NCBI GenBank assembly: GCA_017448985.1
Contig: JAFSKL010000019.1
Span: 16,933 to 80,932 of the forward strand
Reading direction: 5' to 3'
Origin: Paludibacteraceae bacterium
GTDB lineage: Bacteria > Bacteroidota > Bacteroidia > Bacteroidales > Paludibacteraceae
DNA: 64,000 nucleotides
The notes under the pieces: generated by a model
Seen by the model: only the letters and a program-made list of their open reading frames with translations
The model's database searches: none
Told to the model about the DNA's origin: nothing
Shown: piece after piece, positions 46,856 to 54,821 of the stretch
Position numbering within the stretch: position 1 is the stretch's first letter
Layout: the number at the start of each line of letters is the position of its first letter
Position numbers and translations under genes: made by a program

Positions 46856-46886
46856 CAAAGTTACAAAAATGAAATGATATACACAA
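46856..46886 (-). promoter_or_regulatory. Promoter of the ORF6N gene
   Basis: On the minus strand TTG (46884-46886), 20 bases, TAACTTTG (46856-46863). The region resembles 37204-37275 before the RelA/SpoT-domain gene. Confidence 0.72.
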
Positions 46887-47025
46887 TACTTTTATAAATA
46901 AAAGTGCAAAAAATCTTAAATTTGCTACTTATAAATATCAATTAGTAGCACTGCCGAACATTTCTGCTACAAAGGACATTTTTGCCGATTTTTCAATTTG
47001 AAATGAACTGATTTAACAGCATTCG

Positions 47026-47817
47026 CTAGTCTTTAGCAGGGACATGCTCAATAACCGAGTTCGGTAGAGGATTTATGACGGACATAATTGGACCGATGAT
47101 GGTAGCCTTGACACTCGATTTCTCGAAGGCGCGATCAGCATCGGGTGCGAAGGTGCAATCTTCAAGGATGAGGTTTTGGCAATAGCAGAGCGGTTGCGTG
47201 CCGGAGATACGGCAGCGAACAAGACGAAGGTTGCGACTATACCAACCGAGGTACTCGCCGTTTATTTCAGAGTCATAAACGGTGCAGTTTTCACTCTCCC
47301 AGAACGCATCTTTGGTATCGAGTACGGCATTGTGGATCTCGATATTGCGGGCGTATTGAAAAACATACCTTCCAATCAACCATAATTGGCTGATTTTAAG
47401 GTCGTTAGAATGCATAAAGGCATAGATTCCCTGCTCTATTCGCAGGTCGGAGATTTGCCCGTCTCGGCATTGCCAGAAGGCCTCTTCGCCGTTCGTAATA
47501 CGGATGCGTTCAAGCGTCAGATGATCCACTTCGCGGAAAGGTTTGGGGGCATCGATAAGACAATCGGAGAAACGGAGATTACGGCTATACCAAATCGGTG
47601 CCCTATTCGACTCTGCGAAATGGCTATTACGACAAACGACATCTTCGCACTCCCAAAGGGCATACTTGCCTTGGAAGTCGCTGTCGATGGCTTCTATCCG
47701 TCGAGATTCCTTGAGTCCCGATTCGCCTTCGCCGATGGTCACGCGCTCCAAACGCAAGTCGCGGCTCTCATACAAAGGCCGCTCGCCTTCGAAATATTGA
47801 TTGGATATCGTGTTCAT
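47026..47817 (-). CDS. DUF3737 family protein
   Basis: 263 residues. The whole protein is built of right-handed beta-helix-like turns of about 20 residues (ALWECEDVVCRNSHF, PIWYSRNLRFSDCLI, AFWESENCTVYDSEI, LGWYSRNLRLVRCRI), the pattern of the uncharacterised family DUF3737. It has no signal peptide, so it is probably cytoplasmic. The gene lies 66 bases after the 494-residue ATPase gene on the same strand. Function unknown. Confidence 0.8.
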   Translation of the reverse strand: MNTISNQYFEGERPLYESRDLRLERVTIGEGESGLKESRRIEAIDSDFQGKYALWECEDVVCRNSHFAESNRAPIWYSRNLRFSDCLIDAPKPFREVDHLTLERIRITNGEEAFWQCRDGQISDLRIEQGIYAFMHSNDLKISQLWLIGRYVFQYARNIEIHNAVLDTKDAFWESENCTVYDSEINGEYLGWYSRNLRLVRCRISGTQPLCYCQNLILEDCTFAPDADRAFEKSSVKATIIGPIMSVINPLPNSVIEHVPAKD

Positions 47818-47883
47818 TTGTCAAAAAGTAACGAAACCACAATGTTAATCTAACTTAATATTAATCGTCATTTACACATTTCC

Positions 47884-49368
47884 CTATTTCCCTAATTCTT
47901 TAAACAAATCATCCATCGTTATCACATTCACGAAGTCTCCTGAATATTCATTGTATGTTAGACCATACGTGGTTACAAGTACGCTATGAATAGCCGTTTT
48001 ACGGTTAACGTGCTCCACCAGCATATTAGTGCGGTGTACCAGTTTCATGTGATACGATTTCTTTACTGCAAAAGGCTCGCTGTAGAACTTCATTTCACAC
48101 ATATTGATCACATTATCTGCCCGTTCTATCAACATATCTATCTGTGTTCCATCTTGTTCATCATCACCAATAACAGCCCATGACGATTGGTTAGACGATA
48201 TACCGCTTATGCCCAATGCACGCTTGATATTATCAACATGTCGCATACATAAGTCCTCAAACGCATATCCGCGCCATACCTTTATCTTGTCTGACTTCAC
48301 ATTGCTCATCCAGAACGAAGGATCTATCGCCTTCTGTTCGTCCACAAACCGCAGATAGAACAAGCAGAAAGGATCTGTCAACTTGTAGTAATCAGTACGT
48401 TTGCTTTCACCAAAAGGAGCATATCTCTCTATGAAATCACTTGCCACCAACGCATTCAGCCATTTTGACAAATCTCCATTATAGAACAAGCCTGTTCCTT
48501 TGGCAATCTCTTCTCGCGTGAACCCTTTCCGTCTTGTTGACAAAAACCGCACTATCTTCTCCAATTCCTCGGGCTGTGTGAACACCGACTCAAACAATCG
48601 CTTAAACTCGCCACGTAGTTTCCCGTTCGGATTGAAGAACATTGCATCTATATTCTGTGCCAGACTCCGCTCACGTGATATATAATTCATGTAATATGGT
48701 ATCCCGCCAAGCATCATATACGCTTGCGCAATGTCGTAACGCGACATGACAACGCCCTTGCTCTTATAGAACAACTCACACTCTGCCAGCGTGAAAGGCG
48801 ATAATTTGATTTCGTATGTTGTACGACCATACAAGCCTCCATGGTTGTTAACCAGATTATCCAACATCCAAGAATTGGCACTGCCACACACCACTAACAT
48901 CATATTATGGCGATGACAAGCCCAGCCATTCCAGAATGCCTCCAGTGCCGTTACGAATCCGCTCCTCGGCGTATCTAACCAAGGTAACTCATCGATGAAC
49001 ACTACTTGACGTTTGCCATTATCTATCGTCTGTAAGTGCATTTCAAGCATAAAGAACGCCTCCAACCAGTTCTTCGGGCAGTGACTTTTCTTCACTCCAT
49101 GAAGCAACAACGATTGGTAGAAATGCTGCAACTGCTTCTTAAGGTTGTTCGCCTTACCATTTGCATCCACAGGGCTCAATCCTGCATGGCGAAACGTAAT
49201 CTTACCATTCAGGGCTTCGTCCACAAGAAATGTCTTTCCGACGCGCCTACGTCCGTATATTGCTATGAACTCTGCTCTTCCACTTAAGTACTGCGTTTTC
49301 AGTTCATTGATTTCGTTTTTTCTTCCAATTATTGCTTCCATATTACACTTATATTTCTCCATAAACAC
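47884..49368 (-). CDS. AAA-type ATPase (archaeal ATPase / DUF234 type)
   Basis: 494 residues; an internal Met at residue 10 (MEAIIGRKNEI) matches the usual family start and would place the ATG at 49341. Walker A is IYGRRRVGKT (about 40-49), Walker B VVFIDELPWLD (about 125), followed by a sensor serine/asparagine in VCGSAN. A winged-helix part (RKGFTREEIAKGTGL) and a C-terminal DUF234-type nuclease-like domain (GYAFEDLCMRHV, then CEMKFYSEPFAVKKSY with E-x-K) follow. Proteins of this kind are common, often mobile, and of unclear function. The promoter lies in a 200-bp direct repeat shared with another ATPase gene. Confidence 0.85.
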   Translation of the reverse strand: MFMEKYKCNMEAIIGRKNEINELKTQYLSGRAEFIAIYGRRRVGKTFLVDEALNGKITFRHAGLSPVDANGKANNLKKQLQHFYQSLLLHGVKKSHCPKNWLEAFFMLEMHLQTIDNGKRQVVFIDELPWLDTPRSGFVTALEAFWNGWACHRHNMMLVVCGSANSWMLDNLVNNHGGLYGRTTYEIKLSPFTLAECELFYKSKGVVMSRYDIAQAYMMLGGIPYYMNYISRERSLAQNIDAMFFNPNGKLRGEFKRLFESVFTQPEELEKIVRFLSTRRKGFTREEIAKGTGLFYNGDLSKWLNALVASDFIERYAPFGESKRTDYYKLTDPFCLFYLRFVDEQKAIDPSFWMSNVKSDKIKVWRGYAFEDLCMRHVDNIKRALGISGISSNQSSWAVIGDDEQDGTQIDMLIERADNVINMCEMKFYSEPFAVKKSYHMKLVHRTNMLVEHVNRKTAIHSVLVTTYGLTYNEYSGDFVNVITMDDLFKELGK

Positions 49369-49409
49369 CTAAATTTACTTGTTCGTGGAGGATTATCCAG
49401 TCGTTTTGA

Positions 49410-49609
49410 CGCTGCAAAATTACTACAAATATTTGAATTATACAAGGATTTTATGGAAAAAATCAAATTTATTTGGTGTTTTTACAGAAAAGACTTGTTA
49501 TTTGCACAACTGTGCGAACGTAATTTCGAGGTGGGATTGCTTGCAATGTCGGTGCCCTCGAAGTTACTATAAATATTTGTTTGTTTTTTTGATTTTTTTA
49601 GGCGATTTT
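49410..49609. repeat. 200-bp direct repeat, copy A
   Basis: 175 bases (49410-49584) match 54623-54797 with one difference; weaker similarity continues to GGCGATTTT at 49609. It fills most of the 297-base gap between the 494-residue ATPase gene and the FAD oxidoreductase gene; the remaining bases hold nothing recognisable. Confidence 0.95.
49415..49445 (-). promoter_or_regulatory. Promoter of the 494-residue ATPase gene, within direct repeat A
   Basis: On the minus strand TTG (49443-49445), 20 bases, TAATTTTG (49415-49422), 47 bases before the first ATG. Confidence 0.78.
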
Positions 49610-49665
49610 GGGCGTAATTACTTATACAAATACCTTTTAATCATCTGTTTCTCAGTGCGGGCTAC

Positions 49666-51120
49666 TTAGACTTTTGCTATTTCTTCGATTAGGCTTCTGC
49701 CAAGGATTGTTTCTGCTACTATAATTGAGGTTGTAGCTATTCCAGCAACACCTTGATTTTGAACTGCCTGACCCGTCATGAATAAATTTTTCACTCTCGT
49801 CTTTATAGGCACATATAGGCCTTGCTGTCCATAAACGGCCCCATGCGGATTTCCGTAGAAATCGCGAATAGTTAAAGGGGAAGCAACATAAAAAGAATCT
49901 ATAGCATCTTTAATTTTAGGATAATATTTCGATACCAGTTCTATCATTTCGTTCGCAACTTTAAGTTTCATTTTATTATAATCATCCCCTCGGTGCTCAA
50001 CAATAGTTCCAGCCCACTTTCTCACCCCATCAAAAGTTGCGGGGATGTATATATCCATCGTTTGAGCCCAGATTTGATTTTCTTCAAGAGGTTGAGTAAA
50101 TAAAAATGCAATTGGTGGGAAATGGGTGTCATCAGAAGGCTTTGAAATATACACAGAGCTATTAATAAAAGGAAATTTCTTGTCCTTAAGTTTGCAGTTT
50201 ATAATATAACCGGTAAATGGATTTACGTATTTACTTATTCGCTCCATCATAGAAGGACGAAATATTTTTTCCTCGCTTATGGACAAAAGAATTTGGGGCG
50301 AACATGCCCATACAAAACACTCGCCTTCCCACCTCCTGCCATCTTCTGAATACACACTACTTAAACTTCTATCATTTATCACAATTTTACATACTTTGGT
50401 ATTATTAATAACAACTCCATTATTTTGATGTATGATCTCTACCAAAGCATCTACTAACTGCATTGACCCTCCCACAAATCTATGAGAATCTGTTATATAC
50501 AATGTTAACATCATACAAAACTCTAATGCAGGCATCGTTTCCATACTATGACCAGACGTACCTCCTATGTAAGCAAAAAGCGATAATAATGTTTTATCCT
50601 TTATATATTGCGACATAAATTCATAAGCAGACATGTATGCGTATCGAACATTTTCTTCATGGCGTTGTATTTTATTTAAGAACAAATAATCGTAAGTATG
50701 TCCTATTTTAAAGACTTCATTAATCAAATCTTTTATTCCATCACTTTCATGAGGGAAATTTTTGATTAGATATTCTTCATACGCTTGTCGTCCTTTAGGT
50801 AAAAGATAGCAATGATCTCTGTCTAACCAAACTATTTCTTGTGCCTCGCTATCAGCGGATAATATCTTCAGTTTATCAATTATCTTTAGGTATTTAAAAA
50901 AATTGTATGTTATCATTTCTTTTTCATACCCAGTAAACACCTGCATTCCGGTATTAAAAACAGCATCACCTCGACGGAAAGACTGCAGTCCACCGCCTAT
51001 GATATGGTTTTTCTCAAGGATGGTCACTTGATAGCCATTTTTTGCAAGGATCGCCCCTGTGAAGAGTCCACTCATTCCGCCGCCGATAATACAAACTGTA
51101 TGTGGATTGGATTCACTCAT
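49666..51120 (-). CDS. FAD-dependent desaturase/isomerase-like oxidoreductase
   Basis: 484 residues of the phytoene desaturase / carotenoid isomerase / retinol saturase superfamily. The dinucleotide-binding fold is at the start (CIIGGGMSGLFTGAILA, then TILEKN) and a second FAD-binding region at the end (FMTGQAVQNQGVAGIATTS). The ATG overlaps the acyl carrier protein stop by 8 bases, so the substrate may be an acyl chain or polyene attached to that carrier or released from it. The gene appears clearly richer in A+T than its neighbours, suggesting a different history. Substrate not determinable. Confidence 0.8.
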   Translation of the reverse strand: MSESNPHTVCIIGGGMSGLFTGAILAKNGYQVTILEKNHIIGGGLQSFRRGDAVFNTGMQVFTGYEKEMITYNFFKYLKIIDKLKILSADSEAQEIVWLDRDHCYLLPKGRQAYEEYLIKNFPHESDGIKDLINEVFKIGHTYDYLFLNKIQRHEENVRYAYMSAYEFMSQYIKDKTLLSLFAYIGGTSGHSMETMPALEFCMMLTLYITDSHRFVGGSMQLVDALVEIIHQNNGVVINNTKVCKIVINDRSLSSVYSEDGRRWEGECFVWACSPQILLSISEEKIFRPSMMERISKYVNPFTGYIINCKLKDKKFPFINSSVYISKPSDDTHFPPIAFLFTQPLEENQIWAQTMDIYIPATFDGVRKWAGTIVEHRGDDYNKMKLKVANEMIELVSKYYPKIKDAIDSFYVASPLTIRDFYGNPHGAVYGQQGLYVPIKTRVKNLFMTGQAVQNQGVAGIATTSIIVAETILGRSLIEEIAKV

Positions 51121-51376
51121 TTGTTTGCTCAGGTTCGTTTAGTTTTTTCTCAATAAAATCATAGAAATCGCCCAATGTTACCACGAGGTTCATTTCTGAC
51201 GGAGCAGGCATGATACCAAAGACTTTGTTCACCGTTACCATCAAATCCATATAGTCTAGACTATTTAAATCCAGATCTTCACGGAAACGTGCCTCAGGTT
51301 TGAGTAATGTCGGTTCTTTCTCATATTCATCGATGAGAAAAGCATTCGTTTTGTCAATAATTTCTTGCTTGGTCAT
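51113..51376 (-). CDS. Acyl carrier protein
   Basis: 87 residues, acidic and helical. The phosphopantetheine site is the serine of LDLNSLDYMDL (about residue 38), with Asn in place of the usual Asp before it. It lies between the ketosynthase gene (60-base gap) and the FAD oxidoreductase gene (8-base overlap), so it is a pathway-specific carrier rather than the housekeeping AcpP. Confidence 0.88.
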   Translation of the reverse strand: MTKQEIIDKTNAFLIDEYEKEPTLLKPEARFREDLDLNSLDYMDLMVTVNKVFGIMPAPSEMNLVVTLGDFYDFIEKKLNEPEQTNE

Positions 51377-51400
51377 ATTGATGTAATATTTAATGTTTAA

Positions 51401-51440
51401 CGAGTTAATGAGTTAAAGAATTAATGTATTAGGGAGTTAG
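51401..51440. repeat. Five 8-bp tandem repeats at the ketosynthase stop codon
   Basis: Degenerate units CGAGTTAA / TGAGTTAA / AGAATTAA / TGTATTAG / GGAGTTAG run in tandem between the ketosynthase and acyl carrier genes; the last unit contains the ketosynthase stop codon. A similar ATTAGGGAGTTAG sits at the stop of the 376-residue ATPase gene (about 53441-53450). Confidence 0.65.
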
Positions 51441-52672
51441 ATTTTTCTAAACACCAATACGCAGTTGGTACCGCCGAAGCCGAAGGAATTGGAGAGTGCG
51501 ATGTTAATCTGTGCTTCTTGTGTTTCGCGAACAATATTGAGGTCTTTCGCCGCATCATCCAATTCTTCTATATTGATAGATGGAGCCAGAAATGAGTTCT
51601 GCATCATCAAAATCGAATACACCGCCTCACTCGCTCCTGCCATCCAACACTCGTGTCCGGTGAGCGATTTCGTGGACGAAATCATTGGAGATTGCAGATT
51701 ACAGATTGAAGATTGAATAAACAACCGTTTTATTGCTTCTGCTTCAGCAATATCGCCGGAAACAGTAGAGGTCGCATGGGCATTGATATAGTCTATATCT
51801 TGCGGTTGAAGGTTCGCATTATGGAGTGCATTGAGCATCGCCTTGTACTCTCCGTCAGCAGAAGGTTGGCCGAGAGGCGTCTCATTCTGCGAAAAGCCGA
51901 AACCGGCAATCTCTGCATATATCATCGCTCCGCGAGCAACTGCATGTTCATATTCCTCCAACACCAAAACCGCAGCCCCACCACTTGGTACGAGTCCGTC
52001 ACGGTTCTTATCAAAGGGTCGCGAAGCATGAGCAGGATTATCATTGCGTTTGGAGAGCGTATTGACTCCATCAAACGCAATCATCGATTTGTCATTCGTC
52101 TCTTGTGCTCCGCCTGCGATGATGATATCTTGTTGTCCGGATTGAATCAACATAGCGGCTAATGTTATAGATTGCGCTCCGGACGCACAAGCAGATGCGG
52201 TCGTAAAATTCGCTCCTCGTAGATGGAATATATTTGCCATATTCATCGCCACATTACAGGTAAGTGCCTGAAAGGCCATACCGGAACCCAGCATGAATGT
52301 ATTACCAGCTTCCACTGCTCCCAGATATGAAGCCAATACTGCTTGATTGGAAGTATCATTACCGAATACCACACCTATTTCGTTTTGAAGGCAATAATCG
52401 TCATCTATATGTGCATTAATCAACGCCTCATGAGTTGCCATATAGGCATATTCTGCCTCTTCTGAAAGCGTATTACGCAAACGGCGATCCAGCAACGATT
52501 TCAAATCCGGACGAGGTACGATGCCGGACAATAAGGAGTGATAGCCCAAAGCCTTTCGTTCCGGGCGCATACCTATGCCCGAGTGCCCCAACTTAAGGCT
52601 CTCTGTCACGGACTGCAAGTCCTGCCCTATGCAGGACCAAATCCCCATTCCTGTAACTACTACACGTTTCAT
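51437..52672 (-). CDS. Beta-ketoacyl-ACP synthase (FabF-like ketosynthase)
   Basis: 411 residues from the ATG at 52672, which overlaps the ketoreductase stop (ATGA). Catalytic residues are present: Cys in TTASACASGAQS (about 170), His in INAHATSTVSGD (about 305) and His in KSLTGHECWMAGASE (about 345). It extends acyl chains by condensation with malonyl-ACP, working with the acyl carrier and ketoreductase next to it. Directly before the STKSLTGH motif the protein carries about eight extra residues (SSICNLQSPM) encoded by four 7-base repeats. Confidence 0.9.
   Translation of the reverse strand: MKRVVVTGMGIWSCIGQDLQSVTESLKLGHSGIGMRPERKALGYHSLLSGIVPRPDLKSLLDRRLRNTLSEEAEYAYMATHEALINAHIDDDYCLQNEIGVVFGNDTSNQAVLASYLGAVEAGNTFMLGSGMAFQALTCNVAMNMANIFHLRGANFTTASACASGAQSITLAAMLIQSGQQDIIIAGGAQETNDKSMIAFDGVNTLSKRNDNPAHASRPFDKNRDGLVPSGGAAVLVLEEYEHAVARGAMIYAEIAGFGFSQNETPLGQPSADGEYKAMLNALHNANLQPQDIDYINAHATSTVSGDIAEAEAIKRLFIQSSICNLQSPMISSTKSLTGHECWMAGASEAVYSILMMQNSFLAPSINIEELDDAAKDLNIVRETQEAQINIALSNSFGFGGTNCVLVFRKI
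51688..51715. repeat. Four 7-bp repeats inside the ketosynthase gene
   Basis: GAGATTG, CAGATTA, CAGATTG, AAGATTG in direct succession, read in frame on the opposite strand as part of the insertion before the second catalytic histidine. Confidence 0.8.
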
Positions 52673-53412
52673 AATGCTGCCCCGTTTATGCCTATTACTT
52701 GCCCTGAGATATAGTCCGCGCGATTGCTGCAAAGGAATGATACCAAATACGCTACCTCTTCCGGTTTACAGAGTCTGCGCATGGGATAGTTTTTAACATC
52801 CAAAAGTTCAGGACGCGTATATTCTTTACTTTGTTTTAATATATCAGTATCTGTAAGTCCGGGAGACACAGCGTTAACAGTTATATGGCGAGGAGCCAAC
52901 TCTGTGGCTAAAGCTTTAGTCACCCCTATCATTGCAGACTTAGCCGCAGAATAATTAACTTTACCGGGATAACCTGCTTGGCCACTTATTGACGAAATAT
53001 TAATAATTCGGCCATGATGATTCTCTACCATACCTTCTATCACGCGGCGGGTGCAGTAGAAGAAACCGTTGAGGTTGACATCTATGACACGATGCCATTG
53101 TTCCGGTTCCATCATAAGCATGATCTCGTCATCCACAATACCGGCATTATTGACCAGCACATCGATATAGTCATTCGGATGGGCTGCGAACCATGTATCT
53201 AACGCTGCATTGATAGCATCCGGTTGGCTGACATCAAAGGGCATGAGTTCCGCTTCGCCGCCCACCTCTTCGATGAGGTGCTTTGCCTCTTCCGCCGCAA
53301 CATGATTGCTCTTATAATTAAGCAATATAGAACATCCGTCTTTTGCCAACTCCACAGCAATTGCTCGTCCTATTCCCCGGCTTGCGCCGGTTACTAATGC
53401 ATATCGTTTCAT
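52669..53412 (-). CDS. 3-oxoacyl-ACP reductase (FabG-like, SDR family)
   Basis: 247 residues from the ATG at 53412; a longer frame to 53487 would overlap the ATPase gene. NADPH-binding TGASRGIGRA is at the start, NNAG near residue 90, and the catalytic Ser-Tyr-Lys set is in ISSISGQAGYPGKVNYSAAK. It reduces 3-oxoacyl groups on the acyl carrier protein after the ketosynthase step. Translationally coupled to the ketosynthase gene. Confidence 0.9.
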   Translation of the reverse strand: MKRYALVTGASRGIGRAIAVELAKDGCSILLNYKSNHVAAEEAKHLIEEVGGEAELMPFDVSQPDAINAALDTWFAAHPNDYIDVLVNNAGIVDDEIMLMMEPEQWHRVIDVNLNGFFYCTRRVIEGMVENHHGRIINISSISGQAGYPGKVNYSAAKSAMIGVTKALATELAPRHITVNAVSPGLTDTDILKQSKEYTRPELLDVKNYPMRRLCKPEEVAYLVSFLCSNRADYISGQVIGINGAAL

Positions 53413-53446
53413 GTGATTATTGATTTTTGATTGTCGAATTAGGGAG

Positions 53447-54577
53447 TTAGTACATTTTCTGAATCCAATAGTCCATGAAGATATCATAAACAGAATAGAC
53501 TCCTTTCTCCATCGTTACGAAGTCTTTTTCCAACAGCCCCTTCATAGCCGACTGCACCGTACTCGCCGATTGGAGGCTGTATTTCTCCACAAAAGCCGCA
53601 GAGGTAATGCTTTTAGTAGGTCCGTTTTTCGACAAAGCGATAAGCGTCATCGTCTGCTTCTCTGGCAAACGCGAGATGGTCTCCTCATAGACATAAGCCT
53701 GCGTCTTGAGGATATAGTCCAACGCTTCTTCTACATGCTCCACCTCACAAGTTGCTCCTTCGCGGGTAAAGCCATATAGCACATTGAAGAGTTTCTGCGT
53801 GTACCATGTCACACCGCGGCTTAATGCATAGACAGCCTCCGTCACGCCATCAGCCAAGGAACGATTACCTTCGGCAAAAAGCGCTTTAGCAAATGCATCA
53901 TAGGTAATCATGTCGATACTATCTATATGCATCAACGATACGCTTTGGTAGAATGGTCTTGATGCGCTGGTAAACATCGTGCTCATCGTATGGCGTTGGC
54001 TGCCAGAGAAGATAAACTGCGCATTATGGCATCGTTGCACATAGGTACGTAGCGTTGCTTCAATGTTTTTCTCCGGAAACTTGTCGATTTGCTGGAACTC
54101 GTCTATCGCAACGATGCATGGCTTATCTGCCAATTCCAGATAGCGGAAAATTTCCTCCAGAGTAGCTTCCGGTTCCTTAATATCCCCTATTTGCACCATA
54201 AATGTAGGTTCGCCCAATGGAGAAAAACTCATTCCTGATTGAATAGAACGCATCGTCTGCCAGAAACGCTCCATAGCACGAATGCCGAACGGCTTCAAAC
54301 GAATGAGGATCTCACGGCTCAGTTTGCGCACTAACTCACGCAACGACTTGGTATCATATATATCGATGAAGAACGTATAGTACCGCGCCTGTATCTCCGG
54401 CTGACTAAAATAATGCTCTATCAATCCGCTCTTGCCCATACGACGGGTAGCAATCAGTGCCACATTATTACCGTTCGCTATCTCATGACGCAGTTGCTCG
54501 GTCTCTGCTACACGGTCGCAAAAATAATGCGCTCCCTCGTAACCACTAATCACAAACGGATTATCCAATGTCCTCAT
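53447..54577 (-). CDS. AAA-type ATPase with C-terminal winged helix, 376 residues
   Basis: Walker A is LIATRRMGKSGL (about 42-53), Walker B CIVAIDEFQQID (about 155-166) and a sensor region FIFSGSQRH. The C-terminal part (KSITSAAFVEKYSLQSASTV) looks like a winged helix. It belongs to the archaeal-ATPase-like P-loop group but lacks the nuclease-like domain of the 494-residue protein at 47884. It separates the decarboxylase gene from the ketoreductase gene, and its promoter lies in direct repeat B. Nothing suggests a role in lipid synthesis. Confidence 0.8.
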   Translation of the reverse strand: MRTLDNPFVISGYEGAHYFCDRVAETEQLRHEIANGNNVALIATRRMGKSGLIEHYFSQPEIQARYYTFFIDIYDTKSLRELVRKLSREILIRLKPFGIRAMERFWQTMRSIQSGMSFSPLGEPTFMVQIGDIKEPEATLEEIFRYLELADKPCIVAIDEFQQIDKFPEKNIEATLRTYVQRCHNAQFIFSGSQRHTMSTMFTSASRPFYQSVSLMHIDSIDMITYDAFAKALFAEGNRSLADGVTEAVYALSRGVTWYTQKLFNVLYGFTREGATCEVEHVEEALDYILKTQAYVYEETISRLPEKQTMTLIALSKNGPTKSITSAAFVEKYSLQSASTVQSAMKGLLEKDFVTMEKGVYSVYDIFMDYWIQKMY

Positions 54578-54622
54578 AATTTTATCATTTTATAATTATT
54601 AAAAAGTAATAAAATTAAAATT

Positions 54623-54821
54623 CGCTGCAAAATTACTACAAATATTTGAATTATACAAGGATTTTGTGGAAAAAATCAAATTTATTTGGTGTTTTTACAG
54701 AAAAGACTTGTTATTTGCACAACTGTGCGAACGTAATTTCGAGGTGGGATTGCTTGCAATGTCGGTGCCCTCGAAGTTACTATAAATATTTGTTTGTATT
54801 TTTGCAATTTTAGGCGATTTT
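54623..54821. repeat. 200-bp direct repeat, copy B
   Basis: Matches 49410-49609 (offset 5213). It covers the gap between the 376-residue ATPase gene and the decarboxylase gene and runs across the decarboxylase stop codon (54810-54812) into its last codons. Confidence 0.95.
54628..54658 (-). promoter_or_regulatory. Promoter of the 376-residue ATPase gene, within direct repeat B
   Basis: Same TTG (54656-54658), 20 bases, TAATTTTG (54628-54635) as in copy A, 51 bases before the ATG. Confidence 0.78.

Noticed and set aside
49379-49669. Possible 96-residue gene across direct repeat A
   Set aside because: Low-complexity aromatic sequence with no counterpart preserved in copy B (the frame differs after the repeat); the segment is promoter DNA.
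49410-54821. Composite transposon flanked by the 200-bp direct repeats
   Set aside because: No transposase, no terminal inverted repeats and no target-site duplications were seen; the repeats contain promoters and the end of a gene.
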